A stretch of 52,799 bases of DNA from UBA10449 sp005883585 (lineage in GTDB: Bacteria; Chloroflexota; Dormibacteria; Dormibacterales; Dormibacteraceae), in contig VBFD01000112.1 in assembly GCA_005883585.1 (NCBI GenBank), positions 1-52,799 on the forward strand. The letters run 5' to 3'. A program made the translations under genes and the position numbers. A model generated the notes under the pieces. That model saw only the letters and a program-made list of their open reading frames with translations, had not been told where the DNA came from and did no database searches. This document shows positions 34,729 through 43,085 of this stretch, piece by piece. Every line of letters begins with the position of its first letter. Within the stretch, counting starts at the first letter, position 1.

Positions 34729-35650
34729 CCTCCGGTTCACGCAGTGGCTCAAGTCCCGGCAGGTCCGATAACCATGCGGCCATCTGCGGCATCGCCTGCT
34801 CGAAGCTGCCGACCGATGGCGACCAGGTCAGCTCGCGGCGCGACCACGAGTCGTCGACCTGGTGCGGCTTGCCGATCACGTCCACCGCATAGACCCCCGG
34901 CCATACCACCGCGCCGCGGGCGGCGCCGGTTTCAGTCATCAACGCTCGTAGGTATGCGAAGTCGTAGGGCACGTTGACGATCTCGGTCCCGACGCCCGCC
35001 GCGCGGGCGCACGACTCCAGCAGGTCTCGCCACGTGGCGTCGAAGCCGCCGACCAGGTAGCTCTTTCCAGCGCGTCCGCGGTCGGCGGCCGCCAGGCAGG
35101 CCCGGCCGACGTCTTCCGCTGCGACGAACGTCTGCAAGACGCGGCCGCCACCGGGCAGCCAGACGCGACCGCGGGCCATGGCCCTCATCAGGTTCGGCAG
35201 CATCCAGTCCTCGCCGGTACCGAATATCCGCGCCGGCCGGAGGACGACCACCTCCAGATCCTGGGCCTCGTCGAGAAGCCAGCTCTCCTCGTGCAGCTTC
35301 AGGCGCTCGTACGAGTGGGTTGGTCGCAGCCTCGACTTCTCGGTGATTTTGGCGAACTGGTCGGAGCCGTAGACATCGGCGGTCGAGATATGGACGATGC
35401 GTCGAACCCCGGCGCGGCGGGACGCCTGCACGACTCTCTGGAGCAAACGTGGCGGATCGCGCCGGTACTGGAGGCGGTGCGCGGGCGACCAGGTCTCCGC
35501 GCAGCTGTGCACGACCTCGACCGTTTTGATAGCATCGGCGAGCGTCTCGTCGTCCGCGTCCGCGTTCAGCTCGATGACCGGCGCTTCGCTCGGCAGCGCC
35601 TTGGAGACGTGGCCGCCCAGGAACTCGCCGGCGCCGATGACCAGATGCAA
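34706..35650 (-). CDS. NAD-dependent epimerase/dehydratase (extended SDR)
   Basis: 314 residues. Rossmann start MHLVIGAGEFLGGHVSKAL, a GxxGxxG variant; VRRIVHISTADVYG; catalytic Tyr and Lys in SYERLKLHEE; and LRPARIFGTGEDWML. Acts on a nucleotide sugar or a sterol/terpenoid-type alcohol; the substrate is not determinable. First of a minus-strand pair with no obvious operon partner; its end overlaps the small RAM gene. Confidence 0.8.
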   Translation of the reverse strand: MHLVIGAGEFLGGHVSKALPSEAPVIELNADADDETLADAIKTVEVVHSCAETWSPAHRLQYRRDPPRLLQRVVQASRRAGVRRIVHISTADVYGSDQFAKITEKSRLRPTHSYERLKLHEESWLLDEAQDLEVVVLRPARIFGTGEDWMLPNLMRAMARGRVWLPGGGRVLQTFVAAEDVGRACLAAADRGRAGKSYLVGGFDATWRDLLESCARAAGVGTEIVNVPYDFAYLRALMTETGAARGAVVWPGVYAVDVIGKPHQVDDSWSRRELTWSPSVGSFEQAMPQMAAWLSDLPGLEPLREPEAISPPGT

Positions 35651-35684
35651 AGCCCCCGGATTAAAGCACGGGGGCGACGAACGG

Positions 35685-36419
35685 CTAGCGTTCCGGTCGC
35701 CGAGTCCGGCGGCGCTGAAGACCCGAGGAGATGGCGCGCTGGACGTTTTCGACGACCTGCGCCACCCTCTGCCCGACGGTCCACCACGCCGGAGGGTCGG
35801 GGCGAACCGGAGGACCGACGTTCACGTCGATGCGGCTGAATGGTCGCAGCACATCAGTCCCTCGAACGGCGACGGGTGATATCGGCACGCCGGCCTGGAG
35901 GGCGAAGTGACCGATCCCGACCTTAAGAGGGCGCAGGGCGCGCCCGCGCGAGTAGCGGCCTTCGGGAAAGATGAGGACCACGCCACCACGCTCGAGGATC
36001 TGGTAGACCGTGCGCAGGCCGGCTTCATCGAGCTCGCCGCGATGGGGTGAGATCGGAAACACCCCGACCAGCGGCAGCAGGCGGCGCTTCCAGGCGCGAT
36101 TGAAGACCGTCTCGCGCTTCGCCATCGTGTAGATCATTGGCGCTTCCGGAAAGAACGGGATGATGAAAGCCGGATCGAACCACGCCTGGTGGTTGGCCGC
36201 GATGATGTACGGCGGATCGGGGATGTTCTCCACCCCGGCCACAGTGATCCGGAACAGGTGCAGCACCAACCAGCGGACGATTCGCCGGATCAGCTTGTAG
36301 AGGCGCGGAGGATGCTTGGGGTCCGGGTGGACGAGCGGATCGAGCGGGGCGCCGACGAGCGCCCGGTATTCCGGACCGGTGTACTGCTTTGGCGCCGGCG
36401 GGTCAGGATCCGCTGCCAG
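35685..36419 (-). CDS. PlsC-type 1-acyl-glycerol-3-phosphate acyltransferase
   Basis: About 244 residues if it starts near CTG 36419. Transfers an acyl group to lysophosphatidic acid or a similar acceptor at the inner membrane. Acyltransferase motifs: IIAANHQAWFDPAF (NHxxxxD) and VVLIFPEGRYSRG (FPEG). The start is uncertain. ATG 36551 would overlap the hydrolase gene by 128 bases; TTG 36269 would remove a plausible N-terminal segment (QYTGPEYRALVGAP, HPPRLYKLIRRIVRW). AGGAG is present just before 36419 but with only one base of spacing. The C-terminus is Arg-rich. Confidence 0.75.
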   Translation of the reverse strand: MAADPDPPAPKQYTGPEYRALVGAPLDPLVHPDPKHPPRLYKLIRRIVRWLVLHLFRITVAGVENIPDPPYIIAANHQAWFDPAFIIPFFPEAPMIYTMAKRETVFNRAWKRRLLPLVGVFPISPHRGELDEAGLRTVYQILERGGVVLIFPEGRYSRGRALRPLKVGIGHFALQAGVPISPVAVRGTDVLRPFSRIDVNVGPPVRPDPPAWWTVGQRVAQVVENVQRAISSGLQRRRTRRPER

Positions 36420-36423
36420 ACTC

Positions 36424-37329
36424 CTAGCTGGCGAGGAAGTCGAGGAGGACGCGGTTGAACTCCTCCGGCCGCTCTGCCTGCGGTGAGTGGCCGGCCCCCT
36501 CGATGACGGCGAGCCGCGAATGCGCGACCAGCGCATGGGCGCGCGCCGCATGGGCGAGCGGGAAGAGAGGATCGTCCGCCCCCCAGATGAGCTGGAGCGG
36601 GACCTTGATCTCGTTCAACCTCGTCGTCACGTCGTGATGTCCGCCGAAAAGCGCACGCGGATTGATCAACGACCTGACGGTCGAGAGATACGCGTTGTGG
36701 AAGTCGTCCGTCGCGTACAGCTCGCGAAGATCCTCGAGGTAGGCGTCATCCATCGACCTCTCGAGGTCCGCGCTCGTGCCCGCATAGCGGGCCGCCACGC
36801 GCCGGATCATGCTCGGCGACGCCCAGCCCAAGGCGCCGCGCGTGAACCTCATCACGGCCTCACCGACGCGGGGGATGGTCACCAGGCCGTAAGCCATCTG
36901 CGCCATCCGTACCTGCGGGCGGCCGAGACCAAGTGTGTTGACGAGCACGAGCTTGCGCGCGAGCCGCGGCTGCTCGAGCGCGAGCTCGAGCGCGATTCGC
37001 CCGCCGAGAGAGGCGCCGACAATCACCGCGGACCGCAGGCCGCGGTCTTCGATGTAACGCTCGACGAAACGCGCGAAGTAAGGGATCGTATAGCGCGCAC
37101 GCGGCTTTTCCGTGCGGCCGTATCCCGGAAGGTCGGGCGCGAACACGCGATGTCGGATCGCTGTTGGCTCGAGGTTGTAGCGCCACTCCATGTAGCTCGA
37201 TGACCCCAGTCCGTGGATGAAGATCACCGGCGAGCCCCTGCCGCCCTGCAGGTGGTGCACGCGCAAGGAGCCGATGTCGATGAAACCCGGTTGGATCAAC
37301 TTTGATGTGCGGCGCGCCGTACCGATCAC
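36424..37329 (-). CDS. Alpha/beta hydrolase
   Basis: 301 residues. Oxyanion region VIFIHGLGSSSYMEW, APDLPGYGRTEKP, nucleophile elbow VGASLGGRIAL, acid in LIWGADDPLFPL, and catalytic His in IEGAGHSPQAERPEEF. Closest in layout to C-C hydrolase/haloperoxidase-type enzymes; the substrate is unknown. GTG 37329 overlaps the stop of the S51 peptidase by four bases (GTGA), and the acyltransferase follows, so the three are one transcription unit. Confidence 0.8.
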   Translation of the reverse strand: MIGTARRTSKLIQPGFIDIGSLRVHHLQGGRGSPVIFIHGLGSSSYMEWRYNLEPTAIRHRVFAPDLPGYGRTEKPRARYTIPYFARFVERYIEDRGLRSAVIVGASLGGRIALELALEQPRLARKLVLVNTLGLGRPQVRMAQMAYGLVTIPRVGEAVMRFTRGALGWASPSMIRRVAARYAGTSADLERSMDDAYLEDLRELYATDDFHNAYLSTVRSLINPRALFGGHHDVTTRLNEIKVPLQLIWGADDPLFPLAHAARAHALVAHSRLAVIEGAGHSPQAERPEEFNRVLLDFLAS

Positions 37330-38048
37330 TGGCTCGGAAGTCTACGGGTGGGGGAGCGCAAACCCACGACGTCTTGACCAGACTCGAACCGCCGGACCTT
37401 ATTGCCTTTGATGACAGTCACAGCGCCGGGGCCCATCGCTCGCCACCTTCCGTCGTGCCACACCGCAGCGCTTCGCTCGTCGACGCCGAGCAGCGTCAGC
37501 TCGGGGGCCGCTGCCTGCGCCGACTCTACCCAACGCCCTCCAAATGCGTCGAAGTGCGGCAGGACGGCGGTGCCGGCGAGCAGGCCGAGTGCGTCGGCAG
37601 GCCTCCGGTTGAAGCGGTTGGGCCAGACAGCCCGCACGAGCGTGTGGCTGCACAGGGCCATGGCTCCCGCCGAAGAACCGGCCAGGGATGCCCCGTCACG
37701 CCAGGCCTCGAACATCGCTCGCCATACCGTCGAGCCGCGCAGGACCTGGGCGACCAAGCCCGGATCGCCCCCGACCAGGTAGAAGAACCCGCCGGTTCGG
37801 GCCCGCTCCGCCAGCTTTGGGGACATGGCGTCTCCGCGCTTGAGGACCGGCAGCTCCTCAAGCTCGAGGCGGAACTGACGGAACCACTCCTGGGCGTGGG
37901 CCACGGCGCGATCAGGAGCCTGCCGCGCCGCCGCCGTCGGCACGACGTAGGTGGCCCCGGAGCCGGCGGCCGCGGCGAGGACGCGGTCCTGTTCTTCGTT
38001 GCCCGGGTTGAACTCGTTCCCTCCCGCCAGCGCGAGCACTCCCGGCAC
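37326..38048 (-). CDS. Peptidase S51 (cyanophycinase/PepE-like)
   Basis: 240 residues from GTG 38048. Starts VPGVLALAGGNEFNPGNE; the nucleophile is in GASLAGSSAGAMALCSHT (GxSAGA). It also has VVPTAAARQAPDRAVAHAQ and FYLVGGDPGLVAQVL. Serine peptidases of this family cleave Asp-X dipeptides or cyanophycin. The catalytic triad beyond Ser is not certain. Divergent from gltX with only 11 bases between start codons; an ORF extension to 38315 lies inside gltX. Confidence 0.75.
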   Translation of the reverse strand: MPGVLALAGGNEFNPGNEEQDRVLAAAAGSGATYVVPTAAARQAPDRAVAHAQEWFRQFRLELEELPVLKRGDAMSPKLAERARTGGFFYLVGGDPGLVAQVLRGSTVWRAMFEAWRDGASLAGSSAGAMALCSHTLVRAVWPNRFNRRPADALGLLAGTAVLPHFDAFGGRWVESAQAAAPELTLLGVDERSAAVWHDGRWRAMGPGAVTVIKGNKVRRFESGQDVVGLRSPTRRLPSQ

Positions 38049-38059
38049 GTCCCTAGCAT

Positions 38060-39454
38060 ATGGAGGTGCCCGAAGCTGAAACCATTCGCGTGCGCATCGC
38101 GCCGAGCCCGACCGGGTTCGCGCACCTGGGCACCGCCTCGACCGCGCTGTACAACGTGCTGTTCGCACGCCAGCGCCAGGGCAAGTTCGCGTTGCGCATC
38201 GACGACACGGACCTCGAGCGCAACCGGCCCGAGTACGAGCAGCTGATCTATGAATCGCTTGGGTGGCTCGAGCTCGACTGGGATGAGGGGCCGGACAAGG
38301 GCGGTCCGTATGCACCCTACCGACAGTCCGAGCGAGTCGACCTCTACCGCCAGCACGCGGCCAGGCTGCTCGCCGAGGGCAAGGCCTACAAGTGTTACTG
38401 CACGCCGGAAGAGCTGGAGGCCGAGCGCAGGCAGGCGCAGTTCGAGAAGCGTCCGTACAAATACTCGCGCCGGTGCTTGATCGATCCGCCGAAGGATCGC
38501 ACCGAGTTCGCCGTGCGGTTCAAGGTCCCTGGCGGTGACGTCAGGTTCACCGACATGGTCCGCGGCGAGATGACCTTCGACTCCGACCTCATCGGCGACT
38601 TCATCGTCATGAAGTCAGACGGCTTTCCGACCTACCAGTTCGCCAGCCCGGTCGACGATGCGTTGATGAAGATCACGCATGTCATTCGCGGCGAGGAGCA
38701 TCTCTCCAACACGCCCTACCACCTGATGGTCGTCGACGCGCTCGGTTACGAGCGCCCGGTCGCCTATGCGCACATGCCGCTCATCCTCGCCAAGGACGGC
38801 GCCAAGCTGTCGAAGCGCAAGCACCCCGAGGCCAACCTGATGCTCTACCGCGAGCAGGGTTACCTGCCCGAGGCGCTCATCAACTACCTCGCCCTTCTCG
38901 GTTGGAATCCCGGCAATGCACAGGAGATTTTCACAGTGGACGAGCTCGCTCGAGTCTTCTCGTTCGAGCGCGTGCAACACGCAGGCGCGCGATTCGACTG
39001 GGAGAAGCTCAACTGGGTCAACGGGGAGTGGATCCGCGCCATGGATGACGCCGAGCTCGCGAAACGGCTTCAGCCATTCCTCCCCCAGCTCACGCTCACG
39101 ACGATCATGCGCGCGGTGCCGGCGCTCAAGACACGTATGACCAAGCTGGCGCAGGCGGTGGACTACCTGGATTATCTGTGGATCGATCCGCAGCCCCCGG
39201 TGCTCGACAGCGAGACCAAGCAACGCGTCCAAAAAGCAATCGACGCTCTGAGCGGTGCGCGCTGGGAACCGGAGCCGATCGAAGCCGCCCTCGAGAAGGC
39301 AGTCGCGGAATCCGGGGTCGGCAAGGGCAAGTTCTACACGCCGCTGCGTGACGCGCTCACCGGCAAGAAGGTCTCGCTGCCGATCCACTACACCCTGGCG
39401 CTGCTCCCGAACGAGATCGCGGTGACTCGTCTTCGCAAGGCGGCGGAGTCGTGA
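38060..39454 (+). CDS. gltX: Glutamyl-tRNA synthetase
   Basis: 464 residues. Charges tRNA(Glu), or tRNA(Gln) in a non-discriminating form, with glutamate. HIGH variant in PSPTGFAHLGTASTALYN (about 13-30), LRIDDTDLERN, HVIRGEEHLSNTPYHLM, and KMSKR variant KLSKRKHPEANL (near 250). The C-terminal anticodon-binding domain is present (LDYLWIDPQPP, GKGKFYTPLRDALTGKKV). ATG 38060. Its stop shares one base with the lgt start. Confidence 0.95.
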   Translation: MEVPEAETIRVRIAPSPTGFAHLGTASTALYNVLFARQRQGKFALRIDDTDLERNRPEYEQLIYESLGWLELDWDEGPDKGGPYAPYRQSERVDLYRQHAARLLAEGKAYKCYCTPEELEAERRQAQFEKRPYKYSRRCLIDPPKDRTEFAVRFKVPGGDVRFTDMVRGEMTFDSDLIGDFIVMKSDGFPTYQFASPVDDALMKITHVIRGEEHLSNTPYHLMVVDALGYERPVAYAHMPLILAKDGAKLSKRKHPEANLMLYREQGYLPEALINYLALLGWNPGNAQEIFTVDELARVFSFERVQHAGARFDWEKLNWVNGEWIRAMDDAELAKRLQPFLPQLTLTTIMRAVPALKTRMTKLAQAVDYLDYLWIDPQPPVLDSETKQRVQKAIDALSGARWEPEPIEAALEKAVAESGVGKGKFYTPLRDALTGKKVSLPIHYTLALLPNEIAVTRLRKAAES

Positions 39455-40281
39455 TGTTCCTGGCGATCGTGATCGACCTGGAGCCGAACCTGTTCCGGCT
39501 CGGCCCTTTCCTCATCACGTGGCACGGCGTTTTCTCCGTCCTCGGCATCCTCGCCTCGGCGCGCCTCGGTCTGTGGCTGCTGAGCAAGGACAAGGTCGAC
39601 ATCACGCACGGTGCGGACGGCGTGACCTGGATGGTGGTCCTGGGGTTGATCGGCGCGCGCGTCCTCTATGTCTGGGAGAACTTCAAGTTTTTCTCCGGGC
39701 AGCTCATCCATGTCTTCTTCATCACCGAAGGCGGCATCAGCCAGTGGGGCGGCCTCTTCGGCGCCGGGCTCGGCGCCTACATCTGGGCGCGCCGCGCCAG
39801 CATCTCCTATCTGAAGCTGGTCGACGCGGGCGGGGCGGCGACGATGATCGGGCTCGCAATCGGCCGCATCGGCGACGTCATCAACGGCGAGCACCACGGA
39901 ACGCCCACCACCCTGCCCTGGGGCGTGCAGTACGTGAACCCCGACACCCTCGGCGAGCCCGGCAAGGTGGTGCACCCCGAGGTGGCGTACGAGATGCTGC
40001 TCACGATCGGGTTGCTGGCGCTGCTACTTCCATTCCACCAGCGCCTGAAGGCCAGGCTTCCGGACGGTGTATTGGGTTTGATCTACCTGGGCCTGTATGC
40101 CCTGGGCCGATTCTGGCTCAGCTACTTCCGCACGGACCCCGCCATCATCTACGGCCTGCGCCAGGCGCAGCTCGCATCACTGGTGATGGTCGTGATCGCC
40201 GTCGTCGGCATCCCGATCCTCATGCGCCGAGCGCGCGCTGGACGCGCAGCGCCAGCCGAGGAGCTCCCGGATCGTGCTTGA
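39454..40281 (+). CDS. lgt: Prolipoprotein diacylglyceryl transferase
   Basis: 275 residues. Transfers diacylglycerol from phosphatidylglycerol to the lipobox cysteine of prolipoproteins. About seven hydrophobic segments and the signature IGRIGDVINGEHHGTPTTLP (about 142-162; GRxGNxxNxExxG type) with PWGVQYV; HPEVAYEML and a C-terminal GLYALGRFWLSYFRTDP are also family-like. ATG 39454, with GTG 39451 also possible. The lipoprotein at 11927 is a likely client. Overlaps the converging DUF72 gene by 62 bases. Confidence 0.92.
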   Translation: MFLAIVIDLEPNLFRLGPFLITWHGVFSVLGILASARLGLWLLSKDKVDITHGADGVTWMVVLGLIGARVLYVWENFKFFSGQLIHVFFITEGGISQWGGLFGAGLGAYIWARRASISYLKLVDAGGAATMIGLAIGRIGDVINGEHHGTPTTLPWGVQYVNPDTLGEPGKVVHPEVAYEMLLTIGLLALLLPFHQRLKARLPDGVLGLIYLGLYALGRFWLSYFRTDPAIIYGLRQAQLASLVMVVIAVVGIPILMRRARAGRAAPAEELPDRA

Positions 40282-40969
40282 AGTAAACATGCACCTCGTC
40301 GTGTGAATCGAGAGCCGTGTGCAGCGTTTCGATCCACGGATCCAGGGTTCGAGTCGTATATCCCCGCCGCAGCCGGAAATAAGAGAGCGGACCGATTTCC
40401 ACCAACGGCGCTCGCGGCCATTTTTCCTCGTCGGTGACGACCAGAGCGGCCTGGTAGGTCCTGAGCACCGCGTACGTCTCGTCGTGAAACCACGATTCGT
40501 GGCGGAACTCGGCCGCAACGCCGCGACCGAGCGCGCTCAGCAGTCCATCGAGCAGTGCCACGTCACGCTGGCGGACGGGCGGAAACTGCAGAAGCATCGG
40601 GCCCATCCTGTCGCCCAGAGGCGCCATGCGCTCGGCGATGATGCGCGCCAAGCCGATGCGATCGAACTGTGCGCCGGAGTACGTGAGGCCGCGATGGGCC
40701 TTCATGCAGAACCGAAAGTCTGCAGGGGTCCCTTCACGCCACTTGACCATCGTGGTCTCGGGCGGCGTGCGGTAGAAGCTGCCGTTCAGCTCGACACCGT
40801 GCAGCCGCTCCGCGTAGTACGCGAGCATCCGAGCGCCCGGCAGCGCGGTTGGATAGAACTTCCCCTTCCAGGTCGGATAGCTGAAACCGGACGTGCCGGT
40901 GTAGAGACGGGCTATGACGCCGGAACCGTTTGACGTTCGCGCATCACACGCTCGTGCAGCTGTCCGCAC
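40220..40969 (-). CDS. DUF72 family protein (YecE-like)
   Basis: 249 residues from the only canonical start, ATG 40969, but the family N-terminus begins ARLYTGTSGFSYPTWKGKFYP, which here starts right after an ATA at 40915. That ATA overlaps the rlmN TAG as ATAG, so the real protein may be 231 residues initiated at ATA. TIM-barrel-like features: YAERLHGVELNGSFYRTPP, FRFCMKAHRGLTY, LLQFPPV, AAEFRHESWFHDE and YFRLRRG. Enzymatic function is not established. Its end overlaps lgt by 62 bases. Confidence 0.85.
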   Translation of the reverse strand: MRTAARACDARTSNGSGVIARLYTGTSGFSYPTWKGKFYPTALPGARMLAYYAERLHGVELNGSFYRTPPETTMVKWREGTPADFRFCMKAHRGLTYSGAQFDRIGLARIIAERMAPLGDRMGPMLLQFPPVRQRDVALLDGLLSALGRGVAAEFRHESWFHDETYAVLRTYQAALVVTDEEKWPRAPLVEIGPLSYFRLRRGYTTRTLDPWIETLHTALDSHDEVHVYFKHDPGAPRLALRVQRALGA

Positions 40970-42003
40970 GCCGCATCGGCGTCGCGGCCGCGCGTGTCTC
41001 GCACCGTGACGTTCAATCCCTGAGCCTCTACCAGTTCCTTGAACCTGCGTACGCCGGCGCGGTCGGGCGCTCGATACGGCGTGTCTTCGACCGGGTTGAA
41101 CGGGATGAGGTTGACGTGAGCCAGCTTGCCGCGCAGCAGGCTGCCCAGCTCCCTCGCGTCACGCTCGGTGTCGTTGACGCCGGCGAGAAGCACCCACTCG
41201 TAGCTCACGCGCCGCCCCGTCGTGCCGGCGTAAGCCTGCGCAGATACGACGAGATCGGCGACGGGGTACTTGCGATTGATGGGCACCAACACATCGCGAA
41301 GATCATCGCGGGCGGCGTGTAGCGAGATCGCGAGCGTCACCGCCAGCTTCTCCTGCGCGAGCTGCTCGATCCTTGGAATCAGACCGCTCGTTGAGACGAC
41401 GATGCGCCGCGGGCTGATGCCGACCAGCTCAGGATCCGAGAGCCGGCGCACCGATTCGACCACCGACTGGTAGTTGGCCATCGGCTCGCCCATGCCCATG
41501 AAAACCACATGCGACAGGCGCCTGCCCTCAGCGGGCAACATGCGCGCCGCGTCGAGCGCTTGCTCGACGATCTCGTGCGCCTTGAGGTTGCGCCCGAAGG
41601 GGAACTTGCCGGTGGCGCAGAACGGGCACCCGATCGGGCACCCGGCCTGCGATGAGATGCACAGCGTCGACCGGTCCGCATAACGCATCACGACCGACTC
41701 CACCGAATGGCCGCCGTCCAGCTCGTAAAGCGTCTTGGTCGTGAGCCCGCGATCCGCTTGTGATGTGGCCACCATACGCAACGACGTGATGCGGAACTCG
41801 CGGTCGAGCTCCGACCGCAGCGACTTGGGGATGTCTGCCATCTCATCGAACGACGCCGCGCCGCGCGCCATCCAGCCCCACACCTGCTTGCGGCGATAGG
41901 CGGGCGCGCCATGTTCCGCCAGCCACTCTTCGAGCGCCTGGGATGACAACGACAAGATCGCGGGAAGCTCGGTCACGCGCCCGTTCTGAGGTTGCTGGGA
42001 CAC
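40912..42003 (-). CDS. rlmN: 23S rRNA/tRNA adenine C2-methyltransferase
   Basis: 363 residues. Radical-SAM enzyme that methylates A2503 of 23S rRNA and A37 of some tRNAs. 4Fe-4S cysteines CPIGCPFC (Cys122, Cys126, Cys129), the SAM region GMGEPMANYQSVV, SVVMRYADRSTLCISSQAGC, and RRVSYEWVLLAGVNDTERDA. C-terminal FKELVEAQGLNVTVRDTRGRD holds the second conserved Cys region (DADAACGQL). GTG 42003; GTG 41976 is also open. Copy C of the repeat is directly upstream. Confidence 0.93.
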   Translation of the reverse strand: MSQQPQNGRVTELPAILSLSSQALEEWLAEHGAPAYRRKQVWGWMARGAASFDEMADIPKSLRSELDREFRITSLRMVATSQADRGLTTKTLYELDGGHSVESVVMRYADRSTLCISSQAGCPIGCPFCATGKFPFGRNLKAHEIVEQALDAARMLPAEGRRLSHVVFMGMGEPMANYQSVVESVRRLSDPELVGISPRRIVVSTSGLIPRIEQLAQEKLAVTLAISLHAARDDLRDVLVPINRKYPVADLVVSAQAYAGTTGRRVSYEWVLLAGVNDTERDARELGSLLRGKLAHVNLIPFNPVEDTPYRAPDRAGVRRFKELVEAQGLNVTVRDTRGRDADAACGQLHERVMRERQTVPAS

Positions 42004-42037
42004 GCAATGGAGACTACGTCAGACAAAGCGCGGCCCG

Positions 42038-42136
42038 TAGGCCGGGTTTATCCCGGCCGTCACACAGCGTGCAGCTTCCAGCCGCCTCCCATCGTGGCCA
42101 GGAGCCCACGGCGGAAATCGCAGATTTCCGCCGTAT
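42038..42136 (-). repeat. Intergenic hairpin repeat, copy C
   Basis: Minus strand: a perfect 12-base stem (42134-42123 with 42119-42108, loop TGC), then GGGCTCCT, CCACG, GGGAGGCG, CTGCACGCTG and the end hairpin GGCCGGG/CCCGGCC (42058-42052 and 42046-42040, loop ATAAA). It fills the gap between the MBL hydrolase stop (42137) and rlmN. The core is near-identical to copy B. No coding frame runs through it with family similarity. Confidence 0.7.
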
Positions 42137-42910
42137 TCATACCGAGCGCTCGTAAACCTCTTCGCCCTTCGCGGTGCGCACTTTCACCTTTCGATCGTCG
42201 ATGAGCTTCTTGAGATGAGCGCGCAGCGTCATCTCCGCCGCGCGCAACAGCTCGCCGCCCAGCTCGGTGCCATAGACCCGGAGCGTCAGCTCTGGCGCGG
42301 TGCCACGGCCGCGCTTCTTCAACTCCGCCAGCACCTGGGCCTCGCGAGCCAGCCTGTGGGTCCGGTACTCCTCGAGCTTCGCCATCGCGTCGGTGACCGG
42401 GTCCCAATGGCCGGGAAAAAGCATCCTGGGGTGCAGCGCTTCGAGGCGCTCCAGTGAGCGCAGGTAGGCGGCGACATCGCCCTCGGGAAAGGTGACCATA
42501 GAGCTGCCACGTCCAAGCACCAGGTCGCCGGTGAAGAGCACACGGTCTTCGTCGAGCCAGAAGCTCAGGTGATCGGCACTGTGGCCCGGCGTATGGAGCG
42601 CGGTCACCTTCAAGTTGCCCACCCGCACCACGTCGCCGTCAGCAAGCTCTGGAAACCGCTTCACCGAGGCGTGGTGCCGCTCTGCAAGGCGCTGCGCCAG
42701 CGGCAGGTGATCGGGATGCGAATGCGTCACCAGCACGACGCCGACCGCGGTCGACCCCAACCGTTTCTCGATCGCGTTGAGATGCTCCTCGTCGTCCGGA
42801 CCAGGGTCGATGACGATTGCCACCGGCCCGGCATCCACGATCCACGTGTTCGTTCCCGGTCCGGTATACGGACCGGGATTGGGCGCGACGACCCTACTGA
42901 CTAGAGGCAC
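42137..42910 (-). CDS. Metallo-beta-lactamase-fold hydrolase with C-terminal winged helix
   Basis: 257 residues from GTG 42910. Metal motif THSHPDHLPLA (HxHxDH), PGHSADHLSFW, FTGDLVLG and LFPGHWDPV complete the MBL active site. Residues from about 190 are a basic winged-helix-like domain (AREAQVLAELKKRGRGTAPE, LRAHLKKLIDDRKVKV), the layout of LACTB2-type nucleases and related proteins. May act on nucleic acid or a thioester; undetermined. The longer frame to 42988 lacks similarity. The 175 bases upstream of it (42911-43085) hold no gene I can support. Confidence 0.82.
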   Translation of the reverse strand: MPLVSRVVAPNPGPYTGPGTNTWIVDAGPVAIVIDPGPDDEEHLNAIEKRLGSTAVGVVLVTHSHPDHLPLAQRLAERHHASVKRFPELADGDVVRVGNLKVTALHTPGHSADHLSFWLDEDRVLFTGDLVLGRGSSMVTFPEGDVAAYLRSLERLEALHPRMLFPGHWDPVTDAMAKLEEYRTHRLAREAQVLAELKKRGRGTAPELTLRVYGTELGGELLRAAEMTLRAHLKKLIDDRKVKVRTAKGEEVYERSV

Positions 42911-43085
42911 GGACGGAGACCTCGGCGAGGGATTCGGTGACCAGGTGGTCCAGATGCTAGGCGCGGCCGAGCACCGGAGCGCGCGCATTCGTTGATGCGC
43001 AAGCGAGGAGCGAAGGCCGCAACGACGCAGATGGGCCGCATGGGCGCCGAAGATCCGTCGAGGGGCTCCGGCCGGGCCTCTCTCG

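Noticed and set aside
37330..37405. A tRNA-like stretch (GGTTCGAGTCTGG on the minus strand)
   Set aside because: Lies inside the S51 peptidase reading frame and no cloverleaf with acceptor stem can be drawn.
42060..42407. A minus-strand frame of 115 codons running through repeat copy C
   Set aside because: Overlaps the MBL hydrolase C-terminus in another frame; the part over the repeat is not conserved as protein between copies.
42911..43085. Possible small ORFs between the MBL hydrolase and the kinase-like protein
   Set aside because: Frames are Arg/Gly-rich, lack ribosome sites and show no family similarity; no repeat copy is present.
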